The translations under genes were made by a program, and so were the position numbers. Below, in pieces: positions 1 to 13,300 of a DNA stretch of 64,000 bases. The notes under the pieces are model-generated. The model saw only the letters and a list, made by a program, of their open reading frames with translations. It searched no databases and was not told where the DNA came from. Within the stretch, counting starts at the first letter, position 1; each line of letters opens with the position of its first letter. The stretch is from Eutreptiella sp. 'Long Island Sound 2002' (lineage: Eukaryota > Euglenozoa > Euglenophyceae > Eutreptiales > Eutreptiaceae), in NCBI GenBank assembly GCA_964036045.1, contig OZ038382.1, positions 75,874,687 through 75,938,686 on the forward strand, in the 5' to 3' direction.

Positions 1-5
1 GTCCT

Positions 6-452
6 CTAGTTAAGCTTGCTTGCTTGGTAGAAGATTTGTCTGACCTCTTGAGAGGTAGTCCCTAAGATCCGTATAATACGGGGAGGGGCATTTAGACTGG
101 CCAGTAGGGCAAACCTCCTGGTTGTTATTATCACAGGTGGGTGAGGGCAAGGGTGACCGGTGCACAAGTCCCCCAGCCAAAAAAGGGGGAACTGATCACA
201 AAACAAAATACCATTTGAACCCCAACGGGTGCCGGCATAGTGGGCCACCTCGCGCAGAACATGATTAAAGACCCCTAATGGGGTGCAGATCACAACCCCT
301 TCATATTGTGCACAGTTAGCAGGACACTCCAAGCCTTGGTGGGGGAAATGTGTAGTGGCATCCCCTGTTAGGCCACGGTTGCCTAGTGGATCCCTGTTCT
401 CTCTTGCAATTCTACAGGAGGGCCTAGTGGCCCTAGATACCTTATTGGACAA
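6..452 (-). other. Unassigned open frame, 148 codons
   Basis: An uninterrupted reverse-strand frame of 148 codons ends with TAG at the left edge of the window. It has no motif, signal peptide or membrane segment that I recognise, and its amino-acid composition is not clearly protein-like (several Cys, His and Pro clusters). It lies beside satellite DNA. It may be a fragment of a transposon or of a host exon, or simply a chance frame. The opposite strand also lacks a recognisable gene. I include it because it is the only candidate in the first 450 bases. Confidence 0.2.
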
Positions 453-520
453 CCCAAGTTAGTGTGTGTAGCTCATAGCCCCCCGCTTGATCAATTTCAT
501 AGCCCCCCCCCCCCTTGTGC

Positions 521-755
521 TTCAGTGTGCTTTGGTGAACATCAGTGTGCATCATTGTGCTTCATTTATTATCAGTGTGCATCAGTCTGCATCAGTGTGC
601 ATCAATGTGCTTCAATGTGCATCAGTGTGCATCGGTGTGCATCAGTGTGCTTCATTGTGCTTCATTGTGCTTCAGTGTTCATCAGTGTGCATCAGTGTGT
701 TTCAGTGCGCAGCAGTGGGTTTCAGTGTGCAGCAGTGTGCATCAGTGTGCATTGT
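521..755 (+). repeat. 10-bp minisatellite, CAGTGTGCAT family
   Basis: About 23 tandem copies of a decamer with consensus CAGTGTGCAT are visible, with variants CATTGTGCTT and CAATGTGCTT. Because 10 is 1 modulo 3, three copies (30 bp) return to phase, so all three plus-strand frames read the same Cys/Val/Ser/His-rich decapeptide without stops. The resulting short open frames are a by-product of the repeat. A run of C precedes the array at about 505-515. Confidence 0.9.
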
Positions 756-780
756 GTGCCCTGTAGACTAGTGTAGAGGG

Positions 781-1390
781 CACGCGATGATTCCTAGGGG
801 GGTGCAGACCCCCCTAGGAATCTTTGTGTGCCCTCTAGAGTAATGTATAGCCCACGCGATGATTCCTAGGGGGGTCTAGACCCCCCTAGGACTCATCGGG
901 TGCCCGCTACACGCGATGCCTTCTAGTGTAGAGGGCACGCGATGATTCCTACGCGGGGTGTACACCCCCATAGCAATCATCATGTGCCCTGTACACTAGT
1001 ATAAGGCCGTTGCGATGCTCTCTAGTTTAGAGGGCACGCGATGGTTGTCAGGGGGGGTCTAGAGCCCCCTAGGAATCATTGTGTGCCCTCTACACGCAAT
1101 ACCCTCTAGGTTAGAGGGCACGCGATGATTCTTAGGGGATTGTACAACCCCCCAGCAATCATCGTGTGCCCTCTACACTAGTATAGGGTCGACACGTTGC
1201 CCTCTAGTTTACAGCGCAGGCGATGATTCCCAAGGGGGTCTAGACCCCCCTAGGAATCATGGCGTGCCCGGTACACTAGTACAGGGCCGACACGATGGCC
1301 TCTAGTTTAGAGGGCACGCGATGGTTCCTACGGAGGCCTACACCCCTCTAGCAATCATCGCGTGCCCTTTAGACTACTTTAGAGGGGAAG
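781..1390. repeat. Hairpin satellite, long-arm variant monomers
   Basis: Units here carry near-perfect palindromes. One arm reads AGAGGGCACGCGATGATTCC and continues into a G run; a centre resembling TCTAGA follows, then the complementary arm ending ATCATCGCGTGCCCTCT. Arms approach 29 nt, longer than in the main array to the right. Units are separated by variable CTAGTGTAGA / CACTAGTATAGG linkers that contain SpeI-like ACTAGT. Several arms have mismatches. There is no coding potential. Confidence 0.85.
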
Positions 1391-4300
1391 CGATGATTCC
1401 CTGAGGGGTATAGAGGGCACGCGATGATTCGCTTAGGGGTGTGGACCCCCTCGGGAAATCATCGCGTGGGGCATGGAGGGCACGCGATGATTCGCCGAGG
1501 GGTGTAGACCCCTCAAGGAATCATCGCGTGGGGTATAGAGGGCACGCGATGATTCGCTAAGGGATGTAAACCCTTCAGGGGATCATCGTGTGGGGTATAG
1601 AGGGCACGCGATGATTCCCTAAGGGGTGTAGACCCCTCAGGGAATCATCGCGTGGGGTTTACAGGGCACGCGATGATTCGCTGAGGGCTGTAGACCCCGT
1701 AGGGAATCATCGCGTGGGGTTTAGAGGGCACGCGATGAATCGCAGGGGGTGTAGACCCCTTAGGGAATCATCACGTGCGGTATGGGGGGCACGCGATGAT
1801 TGGCTGAGGGGTGTAGACCCCTCAGGGAATCATCGTGTGGGGTATAGAGGGCACGGAATGATTCGTTGAGGGGTGTAGACCACTTAGGGAATCATCACGT
1901 GGGGTATAGAGGGCACGCCATGATTCGTCGAGGGGTGTAGACCCCTCAGGGAATCATCGCGTGGGGTATAGAGGGCACGCAATGGTTCGTTCAGGGGTGT
2001 AGGCCACTCAGGGACTCATGGGCTGGGGTATAGAGGGTAGGCGATCATTCCCTGAGGGATGTAGATGTTTTAGGGATTCATCGCATCGGTTATAGCGGGC
2101 ACACAATGATTCGCTGAGGGGTGATTCCCTGAGAGGTCCACGACCCTGAGCGAATCATCATATGCCCTTTATACCCCACGCGAGAATTCCTTGAAGGGTC
2201 TACACCCCCAGGGAATCATCACGTGCCCTCTATACCCCACACGATGATTCTCTTAGAGGTCTACACCCCTCAGCGAATCATCACGTGCCCTCTATACCCC
2301 ACACAATGATTCTCTTAGAGGTCTACACCCCTCAGTGAATCATCCCGTAACCTCTATACCCCACGCGACGATTCCCTAAGGGGTGTACACATCCGGGGAA
2401 TCATCGCGTGCCCTCTATACCCCACGCGACGATTCTTTAAAGGCTCTACACCCCTCAGGGAATCATCGCGTGCCCTCTATACACGATGCGATGATTCCTT
2501 GAACGGTGTACACCCCCCAGCGAATGGTCGTGTGCCCGGTATACCCCAGGTGAAGATTCCCTGAAGGGTCTACACCCCTTAGGTAATGATCGCGTGCCCT
2601 CTATACCCCACACCATGATTCTATGAGGGGTCGCGTGATTCCCTGGGGGGTGCAGACCCTTCAAGGAATCATCGCGTGGGTTATAGAGGGCACGCGATGG
2701 TTCCGTGAGGGGTGTGGACCTTTTAGGGAATCATCCTGTGGGGTATAGAGGGCACACGATGATTCGCTGAGGGGTGTAGACCCCTCCGGGAATCATTGTG
2801 TGGGGTGTAGAGGGCACGTGATGATTCCAAGAGGGGTGTAAAGCCCTCTCAGGGAATCGTCATGTGGGGTATAGGGGGCACGCGATGATTCGCTGGGGGG
2901 TGTAGACTTTTCAAGGAATCATGGCGTCCGGTATAGAGGGCACGCGATGATTCGCCGAGGGGTGTAGATGCCTCATGGAATCATCGTGTGGGGTATAGAG
3001 GGCACACGACGATTCGCTGAGGGGTGTAGACCCCTCAGGGAATCGTCGCGTGGGGTATAGAGCAGACGCCTTGATTCTTTGAGGGGTGTAGACCCTTCAA
3101 GGAATCATCACGTGGGTTACAGAGGGCACGGGATGATTCCGTGAGGGGCGTAGACCCTTCAGGGAATCATCGCGTGGGGTATAGAGGGCACGCGATGTTA
3201 CGCTCAGGGGTGTAGACCCCTCAGGGAATCATCGTGTGGGGTCTTGAGGGCACGCGATGATTCGCCGAGCGGTGTAGACCCCTCAAGGAATCATCCCGCG
3301 GGTTATAGATGGCACGCGATGATTCCGTGAGGGGTGTAGACCCCTCAAGGAATCATCGTGTGGGGTATAGAGGGCACGCGATGATTCGTTGAGGGGTGTA
3401 CACCCGTCAAGGAATCATCGCTTGGAGTATAGAGGGCACGCGATGATTCCCTGAGCGGTGTACACACCTCAGGGAATCATTGCTTGGGGTATGGAGGGCA
3501 CGTGATGGTTCGCTGAGGTGTGTAGACCCTTCAGGAAAAGACCTTGTGGGTATAGAGGGCACGCGATGAGTCACGGAGATGTGTACACCCCTAAGGGAAT
3601 CATTTCCTTGTTTTTTGGAGGGCACACGATGATTCGCTGGGGGCTGTAGACCCCTCAAGGAATCATCACATGGGGTATAGAGGGCATGCGATGATTCACT
3701 GAGGGGTGTAGACCCCTCAGGGAATCATTGTGAGTGGTAGAGAGGGCACACGATGATTCTCTGAGGGGTGTAGACCCCTCAAGGAATCATTGCGTGGGGT
3801 ATAGAGGGCACGCAATGGTTCGCTGAGGGGTTTCGACCGCTAAGGGAATCATCCCCTGGGGTATGGTGGGCACGCGATGATTCGCTGGGGGGTGTAGACC
3901 CCTCAAGGATTCATCATGTGGGGTATATAGGGCATGCGATGATTCGCTAAGGGGTGTAGAGCCCTCAGGGAATCATTGCGTGGGTCTAGCGGGCACGCGA
4001 ACATTCGCTAAGGGGTGTAGACCCCTGAGGTAATCATTGCGTGTGGAAGAGAGGGCACGCGATGATTCCCTCAGGGGTGTAGACCCTTCAGGAAATCATT
4101 TTGTGGGGTATGGAGGGCACGCGATGAGTCACTGGGATGTGTACACCCCTAAGGGAATCAATGCCTGGGGTATGGAGGGCACGCGATGATTCGCTGGGGG
4201 TTGCAGACCCCTCAAGGAATCATCATGGGGGGTATAGAGGGCATGCGATGATTCGCTAAGGTGTGTAGACCCCTCAGGGAACCATTGCATGTGGTATGGA

Positions 4301-7190
4301 GGGCACGGCGATGGTCCACTGAGGGTTGTAGACCCCCCAGGGAATCATTATGTGGGGTACAGATGGCACGCGATGATTCACTTAGGGGTGTAGACCATTG
4401 AGGAAAGCATCTTGTGGGGTATGGAGGGCACACGATGTTTCACTGCGGTGTGTAGACCCCTAAGGGAATCATCGCCTAGGGTATGGAGGGCACGCGATGA
4501 TTCGTTGGGGACTATAGACCCCTCAAGCAATCATCATTTGGGGTATATAGGGCATGCGATGATTCGCTGAGGGGTGTAGACCCCTCAGGGAATCATTGCG
4601 TGTGGTAGAGACGGCACACGATGGTTCGCTGAGGGGTTTAGACCCCTCAGGGAATCATAATCGGGGGTATAGAGGGCAGGCGATGATTCACTGAGGTGTG
4701 TAGACCAATGAGGGAATCATCACCTGGGGTATGGAGGGCACACGATGATTCGCTGGGGGCTGTACACCCCTCAACGATTCATGATGTGGCGTATAGAGGG
4801 CATGCAATCATTTGCTAAGGTGTGTCGACCCCTCAGTGAATGATTATGTGGGGTAGACAGGGCACGGATTCGTTCGCTGAGGCGTGTAGACCCCTCAGGG
4901 AATCATTGCCCGGGGCATGGAGGGCACGCGATGGTTCGCTGAGGGATGTAGACCCCTCAAGGAATCATCGTGTGGGGTATAGAGGGCACGCGTTGATTCG
5001 CTGAGGGGTGTAGACCCCTCAAGGAATCATCGTGTGGGGTATAGAGGGCACGCGATGATACACTGAGGAGCGTATCATCGCTTGGGATATAGAGGGCACG
5101 CAATGATTCAATGACGTGTGTAGACCCCTAAGGGAATCATCATGGGGTATGGAGGGCACACGATGATTCGCTGGGGGGTGTAGACCCCTCAAGGAATCAT
5201 CATGTGGGGTATAGAGGGCATGCGATATAAACCAAGGTGTGTAGACCACTCAGGGAATCATTGCATGGGGTAGAGAGGGCACGCGATGATTCGCTGAGGC
5301 GTGTAGACCCCTCAGGGAATCATCGTGTGGGGTATAGAGGGCACGCGATGATTCGCTGAGGAGTGTATCATCGCTTGGGTTATAGAGGGCACGCGATGAT
5401 TCAATGACGGGTGTAGACCCCTAAGGGATTCATCGCCTGGGGTATGGAGGGCACACGATGATTCGCTGGGGGGTGTAGACCCCTCAAGGAATCATCATGT
5501 GCGGTATAGAGGGCATGCGATGATTCACTAAGGTGTGTAGACCCCTCACCGAATCATTGCATGGGGTAGAGAGGGCACGCGATGGTTCGCTGAGGGGTGT
5601 AGACCCCTCAGGGAATCATTACCCGGGATATGGAGGGCACGTGATGGTTCGCTGAGGGGTGTAGACCCCTCAGGGAATCATCGCGTAGGGTATAGAGGGC
5701 ACGCGATGATTGGCTAGGGGGTGCAGACCCCTCAAGGAATCATCGCCTGGGGTATAGAGGGCACGCGATGATTTACTGACGTGTGTAGACCCCTGAGCGA
5801 ATCATCGCCTGGGGTATGGAGGGCACACGATGATTCGCTCGGGGGGGTAGACCCCTCAAGGAATCATCGTGTGGGGTATAGAGGGCACGCGATGATTCCC
5901 TCAGGGGTGTAGACCCTTCAAGGAATCATCATATGGGGTATAGAGGCCGCGCGATGATTCGCTAAGGGGTGTAGACCCCTCAGGGAATCATCATGTGGGG
6001 TATAGAGGGCACGCGATAATTCTTTGAGGGGTGTAGACCCCTTGGGGAATCATTATTTGGGGTATAGAGGGCACGCTATGATTCAGTAAGGGGTGTAGAC
6101 CCCTCAGGGATTCATTGCCCGGGGTATGGAGGGGACACCATGATTCGCTAAGGGGTGTAGACCCCTTAGGGCATCATTGCGTGTGGTATAGAGGGCACGC
6201 TATGGTTGGTTGAGGCCTGTAGACCCCTCAGGGGATCATCGCGTAGGGTATAGAGGGCACACGATGTTTCGCTAGGGGTTGTAGACCCCTCAAGGAATCA
6301 TCCTATGGGGTATAGAGGGCACGCGATGATTCGCTGAGGGGTGTAGACCCCTAAGGGAATCATCGCGCAGGGTATAGAGGGCACGCGATGATTCGCTGAG
6401 GGGTGTAGACCCTTCAGAGAATCATCGCGTGGGATGTAGGGGGCACGTGATGATTCTGTGAAGGGTGTAGACCCCTCAGCGAGTCATCGCCTGGGGTATA
6501 GAGGGCACGCCATGATTCGCTGAGCGGTGTAGATCCCTCAGGGCATCATTATCCGGGGTATAGAGGGCACGCGATGATACGCTAAGGGGTGTAGATCCCT
6601 CAGGGAATCATCGCATGGGGCACAGAGGGCACGCGATGACTCAATGAGGTGTGTGAACCCCTCAAGGAATCATCACTTGGGGTACAGAGGGCACGCGATG
6701 ATTCGATGAGGGGTCCAGACCCCTCAAAGAATCATCGCTTGATATATAGAGGGCACGCGATGATTCGTTGAGGGGTGTAGACCCCTGAGGGAATCATCAT
6801 GTGGGGCATGGAGGGCACACGATGACTCCCTGAGGGATGTAAACCCCTCAGGGAATCATCGTGTGGGGTATAGAGGGCACGCGATGATTCGCTGAGGGGT
6901 GTAGAGCCTTCAGGGAATCATTGGTTGGGGTATAGAGGGCACGCGATGATTTGTTGAGGGGTGTAGACCCCTCAGGGTGTTATCGCTTGGGGTATACAGG
7001 GGACGCGATGATTCGCTGAGGGATGTAAACTCTTCAGGGAATCATTTTGTGAGGTATATAGGGCGCGCCATTATTTCTTTGAGGGGTGTAGGCCCTCAAG
7101 GAATCATTGAATGGGGTATAGAGGGCACGCGATGAATCTGTGAGGGGTGTAGACCCCTCAGGGAATCATCTCTTGGGGTATACACTGGTC
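1391..7190. repeat. ~62-bp near-palindromic satellite array
   Basis: Roughly 90 or more head-to-tail monomers have a period near 62 bp; CACGCGAT recurs at about 1481, 1543, 1605 and 1667. Each monomer is an arm CACGCGATGATTCGCTGAG(GGG), a six-base centre TGTAGA, the complementary arm (CCC)CTCAGGGAATCATCGCGTG, and a 12-base linker GGGTATAGAGGG. The arms are about 22 nt with typically one mismatch, so either strand can fold into a long stem-loop. Monomers differ by scattered substitutions and a few deletions, for example the shortened units near 5060 and 5365. The short reverse-strand open frames in this stretch are artefacts of the repeat. Confidence 0.95.
2110..2640. repeat. Inverted block inside the hairpin satellite
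   Basis: From about 2125 to 2630 the linker reads CCCTCTATACCCCACGCGA instead of GGGTATAGAGGGCACGCGA, so about eight monomers lie in the opposite orientation to the rest of the array. The left junction contains a collapsed unit (a second GGGGTGATTCCCTGAG within a few bases). The right junction near 2630 has a shortened unit that reads AGGGGTCGCGTGATTCCC. The arms are nearly palindromic, so the linker is what reveals the flip. Confidence 0.75.
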
Positions 7191-7394
7191 TAGAGGGGCT
7201 GCGATGATTCCCTGCTGGGTGTAAACCCTTCAGGGAATCATCCCTTGGGGTATACACTAGTCAAGAGGGGGTGCGATGATTCCTTGAGGGCTGTACACCC
7301 TTCTGGGAATCATCGCTTGGGGTATACACGAGTCTAGAGGGGATGCGATGATGCCCTGAGGGGTGTAGACCCCTCAAGGAATCATTGCTTGGGG
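7191..7394. repeat. Variant hairpin monomers at the array boundary
   Basis: The last three monomers carry the linker GGTATACACTAGTCTAGAGG in place of GGGTATAGAGGG, giving a slightly longer period near 67 bp. They resemble the CACTAGTATAGG linkers at the left end of the array, so similar variant monomers flank both sides of the homogenised core. The final unit ends at GGGGTATACACTT, where the decamer minisatellite begins. Confidence 0.7.
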
Positions 7395-10300
7395 TATACA
7401 CTTGGGGACCTATGGGGACCTTTGGGGACCTATGGGGACCGCTAGGGACCTTTGGGTACCTATGGGGGCCTATGGGGACCTATGGGGGGCTATGGGGACC
7501 TTTGGGGACCCATTGGTACCCATGGGGACCTCTGGTCACCTATGGGGGCCTTTGGGGACCTATGGGGACCTATGGGGGCCTACGTGGTCCTATGGGGACC
7601 AATGAGGACCTACGGGGGCCTATGGGGACCTGTTGGGACCTTTGGGGACCTATGGGGGCCTATGGGGGTCTATGGGGGTCTTTTGGCACCTATGGAGACC
7701 TTTGGCGGCCTATGGGGGCCTATGGGGACATATGGCCACCTATGGGCACCTATGGGCACCTATGGGGACCTTTTGGGATCTATGGGGACCTATGGGGACC
7801 CGTGGGGACCTATGGGGACATATTGTGGCCTATGGGGGCCTGTGGGGGCCTATGGGGGCCTATTGGCAACTTTGTGGACCTATGGGGACATATTGGGACC
7901 TTTGGAACCTTTGGCAACCTATGGGGGCCTATGGGGAGGTATTGGCACCTATGGGGGCCCATGGGGACCTAGGGGCACCTTTGGGGACGTATGGGGGTGT
8001 ATGTGGGCCTACGGGTGCCTATTTGCACCTTTGGCCACCTATGGGGGCTTACGGGCAACTATGGGGACATATGGGGCCCCATGGCGACCTATGGGGATCT
8101 ATGGGGACCTTTGGGGACCTATGGGGGCCTATGGGGACTTGTGGGGACCTATGGGGATCTATGGGGACCTATGACGTCTTTTGGGGACCAGTGAGGTCCT
8201 TTGGGGACCTTTGGAAACCTATGGGACCAATGCGCGCCTATGGGGGCCTATGGGGACCTGCGAGGACCTATGGGAGCATATGGGGACTCCTTGGCAGTTA
8301 TGGGGACTTTTGGGGACCCACTGGCACCTATGGGGGCTTGTGGGGACCTATGGGGAGCCGTTGGCGCCTATGGTGACCTTTGGCGGCCTATGGGGGCCTA
8401 TGGGGACATGTGGGGGGGGACCTATGGCCACCTATGGGCACCTATGGGCACCTTTGGGGAACTATGGGGACCTGTGGGGACTTATGGGGACATATGGTGG
8501 CCTATGGGGGCCTGTGGGGGCCTATGGGAGCCTATTCGCAACTTTGTGGACCTATGGGGACATATTGGGACCTTTGGAACCTTTGGCAACCTATGGGGGC
8601 CTATGGGGAGGTATTGGCACCTATGGGGGCCCATGGGGACCTAGGGGCACCTTTGGGGACCTATGGGGGTGTATGTCGGCCTACGGGGGCCTTTTTGCAC
8701 CTTTGGTGACCTGTGGGGGCCTACGGGCAACTATGGGGACATATGGGGCCCCATGGTGACCTATAGGGACCTTTGGGGACCTATGGGGACTTGTGGGGAC
8801 CTATGGGGATCTATGGGGACCTATGAGGTCCTTTGGGGACCAATGAGCTCCTTTGGGGACCTCTGGGAAACTATGGGACCAATGGGCACCTATGGGGGCC
8901 TATGGGAACCGGCGAGGATCTATGGGAGCATATGGGGACTCATTGGCATTTATGGGGACCTTTGGGGACCCACTGGCACCTATGAAGACCTTTGAGGGAC
9001 TATGGGCACCGATGCGGGCCCATTGGGACCTATGGGGACCTATCGGGGCCTGTGGGAACCCATGGCGACCTATGGGGCCCTATCGGGGCCTTTCGGGATC
9101 TTTGGGGACCTACGGGGGCCTATGGGGGCCTGTGGGGACCTATGGAGGCCTATGGGGACCTATGGGGAGCCGTGGGCGCCTATGGGGGCCTTTGGCGGCC
9201 TATGGGGGCCTATGGGGACATGTGGGGACCTATGGCCACCTATGGGCACCTATGGGGACTTTTGGGGAACTATGGGGACCTATGGGGACCTGTGGGGACC
9301 TATGGGGACATATTGTGGCCTATGGGGGCCTGTGGGGGCCTATGGGGGCCTATTGGCAACTTTGTGGACCTATCGGGACGTATTGGGACCTTTGGGACCT
9401 TTGGCAACCTATGGGAGCCTATGGGGAGGTATTGGCACCTATGGGGGCCCATGGGGAGGTCTTGGCACCTATGGGGGCCCATGGGGACCCAGGGGCACCT
9501 TTGGGGACCTATGGGGGTGTATGTGGGCCTACGGGGGCCTATTTGCACCTTTGGCGAACTGTGGGGGCCTACGGGCAAGTATGGGGACATATGGGGCCCC
9601 ATGGCGACCTATGGGGATCTATGGGGACCTATGGGGACCTATGGGGGCCTATGGGGACTTGTGGGGACCTATGGGCATCTATGGGGACCTCTGAGGTCCT
9701 TTGGGGACCAATGAGGTCCTGTGGCCACCCCTGGGAACCTATGGGACCAATGGGCGCCTATGGGGGCCTATGGGGACCTGTGAGGACCTATGGGAGCATA
9801 TGGGGACTCATTGGCATTTATGGGGACTTTTGGGGACCCACTGGCACCTATGGGGGCTTGTGGGGACCTATGGGGAGCCGTGGGCACCTATGGTGACCTT
9901 TGGCGGCCTATGGGGGCCTATGGGGACATGTGGGGGGGGACCTGTGGCCACCTCTGTGCACCTATGGGGACCTTTGGGGAACTATGGGGACCTGTGGGGA
10001 CTTATGGGGACATATGGTGGCCTATGGGGGCCTGTGGGGCCCTTTGGGGGCCTATTGGCAACTTTGTGGACCTATGGGGGCATATTGGGACCTTTGGAAC
10101 CTTTGGCAACCTACGGGGGCCTATGGGGAGGTATTGGCACCTATGGGGGCCCATGGGGACCTAGGGGCACCTTTGGGGACGTATGGGGGTGTATGTGGGC
10201 CTATGGGTGCCTAGTTGCACGTTTGGTGACCTGTGGGGGCCTACGGGCAACTATGGGGACATATGGGGCCCCATGGCGACCTATGGGGATCTATGGGGAC

Positions 10301-13300
10301 CTTTGGGGACCTATGGGGACTTGTGGGGACCTATGGGGATCTATGGGGACCTATGGGGTCATTTGGGGACCAATGAGCTCCTTTGGGGACCTCTGGGAAC
10401 CTACGGGACCAATGGGTGCCTATGGGGGCATTTGGGGACCTGCGAGGATCTATGGGAGCATATGGGGACTCATTGGCATTTATGGGGACCTTTGGGGACC
10501 CACAGGCACCTATGAAGACCTTTGGGGGCCTATGGGAACCTATGCGGGCCTATTGGGACCTATGGGGACCTATCGGGGCCTGTGGGAACCTATGGCGACC
10601 TATGGGGCCCTATCCGGGCCTATCGGGGTCTATGGGGACCTACGGGGGCCTATGGGGGCCTGTGGGGACCTATGGAGGCCTATGGGGACCTATGGGGAGC
10701 CGTGGGCGCCTATGGGGACCTTTGGCGGCCTATGGAGGCCTATGGGGACATGTGGGGACGTATGGCCACCTATGGGCACCTATGGGGAACTATGGGGACC
10801 TATGTGGACCTGTGGGGACCTATGGGGACATATGGTGGCCTATGGGGGCCTGTGGGGGCCTATGGGGGCCTATTGGCAACTTTGTGGACCTATCAGGACG
10901 TATTGGTACCTTTGGGACCTTTGGCCACCTATGGGGGCCTATGGGGAGGTATTGGCACCTATGGGGGCCCATGGGGACCTAGGGGCACCTTTGGGGACCT
11001 ATGGGGGTGTATGTGGTCCTACGGGGGCCTATTTGCCCCTTTGGTGACCTGTGGGGGCCTACGGGCAAGTATGGGGACATATGGGGCCCCATGGCGACCT
11101 ATGGGGATCTATGGGGACCTATGGGGGCCTATGGGGACTTGTGGGGACCTATGGGGATCTATGGGGACCAATGAGGTCCTTTGGCCACCCCTGGGAACCT
11201 ATGGGACCAATGGGCGCCTATGGGGCCCTATGGGGACCCGTGAGGACCTATGGGAGCATATGGGGACTCATTGGCATTTATGGGGACTTTTGGGGAGCCA
11301 CTGGCACCTATGGGGGCTTGTGGGGACCTATGGGGAGCCGTGGGCGCCTATGGTGACCTTTGGCGGCCTATGGGGGCCTATGGGGACATGTGGGGGGGGA
11401 CCTGTGGCCACCTATGGGCACCTATGGGGACCCTTGGGGAACTATGGGGACCTGTGGGGACTTATGGGGAGATATGGTGGCCTATGGGGGCCTGTGGGGG
11501 CCTTTGGGGGCCTATTTGCATCTTTGTGGACCTATGGGAACATATTGGGACCTTTGGAACTTTTGGCAACCTATGGGGGCCTATGGGGAGGTATTGGCAC
11601 CTATGGGGGCCCATGGGGACCTAGGGGCACCTTTGGGGACCTATGGGGGTGTATGTGGGCCTACGGGTGCCTAGTTGCACCTTTGGCGACCTGTGGGGGC
11701 CTACGGGCAACTATGGGGACATATGGGGCCCCATGGTGACCTATGGGGATCTATGGGGACCTATGGGGACTTGTGGGGACCTATGGGGATCTATGGGGAC
11801 CTATGAGGTCCTTTGGGGACCAATTTGGTCCTTCGGGGACCTCTGGGAACCTATGGGACCAATGGGCGTCTATGGGGACCTATGGGGACCTGCGAGGATC
11901 TATGGGAGCATATGGGGACTCATTGGCATTTATGGGGACCTTTGGGGACCCAGTGGCACCTATGAAGACCTTTGGGGGCCTATGGGCACCTTTGCGGGCC
12001 TATTGGGACCTATGGGGACCTATCCGGGCCTGTGGGAACCTATGGCGACCTATGGGGCCCTATCGGGGCCTATCGGGATCTATGGGGACCTACGGGGGCC
12101 TATGGGGGCCTGTGGGGACCTATGGAGGCCTATGGGGACCTATGGGGAGCCGTGGGCGCCTATGGGGACCTTTGGCGGCCTATGGGGGCCTATGGGGACA
12201 TGTGGGGACCTATGGCCACCTATGGGCACATATGGGGAGCTTTGGGGAACTATGGGGACCTATGGGGACCTGTGGGGACCTATGGGGACATATGGTGGCC
12301 TATGGGGGCCTGTGGGGGCCTATGGGGGCCTATTGGCAACTTTGTGGACCTATCGGGATGTATTGGGACCTTTGGGACCTTTGGCAACCTATGGGGGCCT
12401 ATGGGGAGGTATTGGCACCTATGGGGGCCCATGGGGACCTAGGGGCACCTTTGGGGACCTATGGGGGTGTATGTGGGCCTACGGGGGCCTATTTACACCT
12501 TTGGTGACCCGTGGGGGCCTACGGGCAAGTATGGGGACATATGGGGCCCCATGGCGACCTATGGGGATCTATGGGGACCTTTGGGGACCTATGGGGGCCT
12601 ATGGGGACTTGTGGGGACCTATGGGGATCTATGGGGACCTATGAGGTCCTTTGGGGACCAATGAGGTCCTTTGGCCACCCCCGGGAACCTATGGGACCAA
12701 TGGGCGCCTATGGGGGCCTATGGGGACCTGTGAGGACCTATGGGAGCATATGGGGACTCATTGGCATTTATGGGGACTTTTGGGGACCCACTGGCACCTA
12801 TGGGGGCTTGTGGGGACCTATGGGGCCCTATCGGGGCCTATCGGGACCTATGGGGACCCGTGGGGGCTTGTGGGGACCTATGGGGGCCTACGGGGATCTA
12901 TGGGGATCCGTTCGGGCCTATGGGGACCTATGGGGGCCTACGGGCACGTAAGGGGACATATGGGGGCCTTTGGGGACTTATTGGGACCTACGGGGCCCCA
13001 TGGCAACCTATGGGCATCTATGGGGACCTTTGGGGGCCTATGGGGGCCTATGGTGGCCTGTTGGATCTCTGGGGGCCTATGGGGACCTATGGGGACCTAT
13101 GGGGTCCTTTGGGCACCTCTTAGAACCTATGGGACCTATGGGCGCCTATAGGGGCCTATGGGGCCTGTGGAGACCTATGGGAGCCTATGGGGACTCATTG
13201 GCATTTATGGGGACCTTTGGGGACCCATCGGCACCTATGGGGGCTTGTGGGGACCTATGGTGGCCTACGGGGACCTATGGGGACCTGTGGGGGCCTATGG

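Noticed and set aside
781-7390. CRISPR-like array of palindromic repeats
   Set aside because: The repeats contact each other through a constant 12-base linker; there are no unique spacers, no leader and no cas genes, and the context is eukaryotic.
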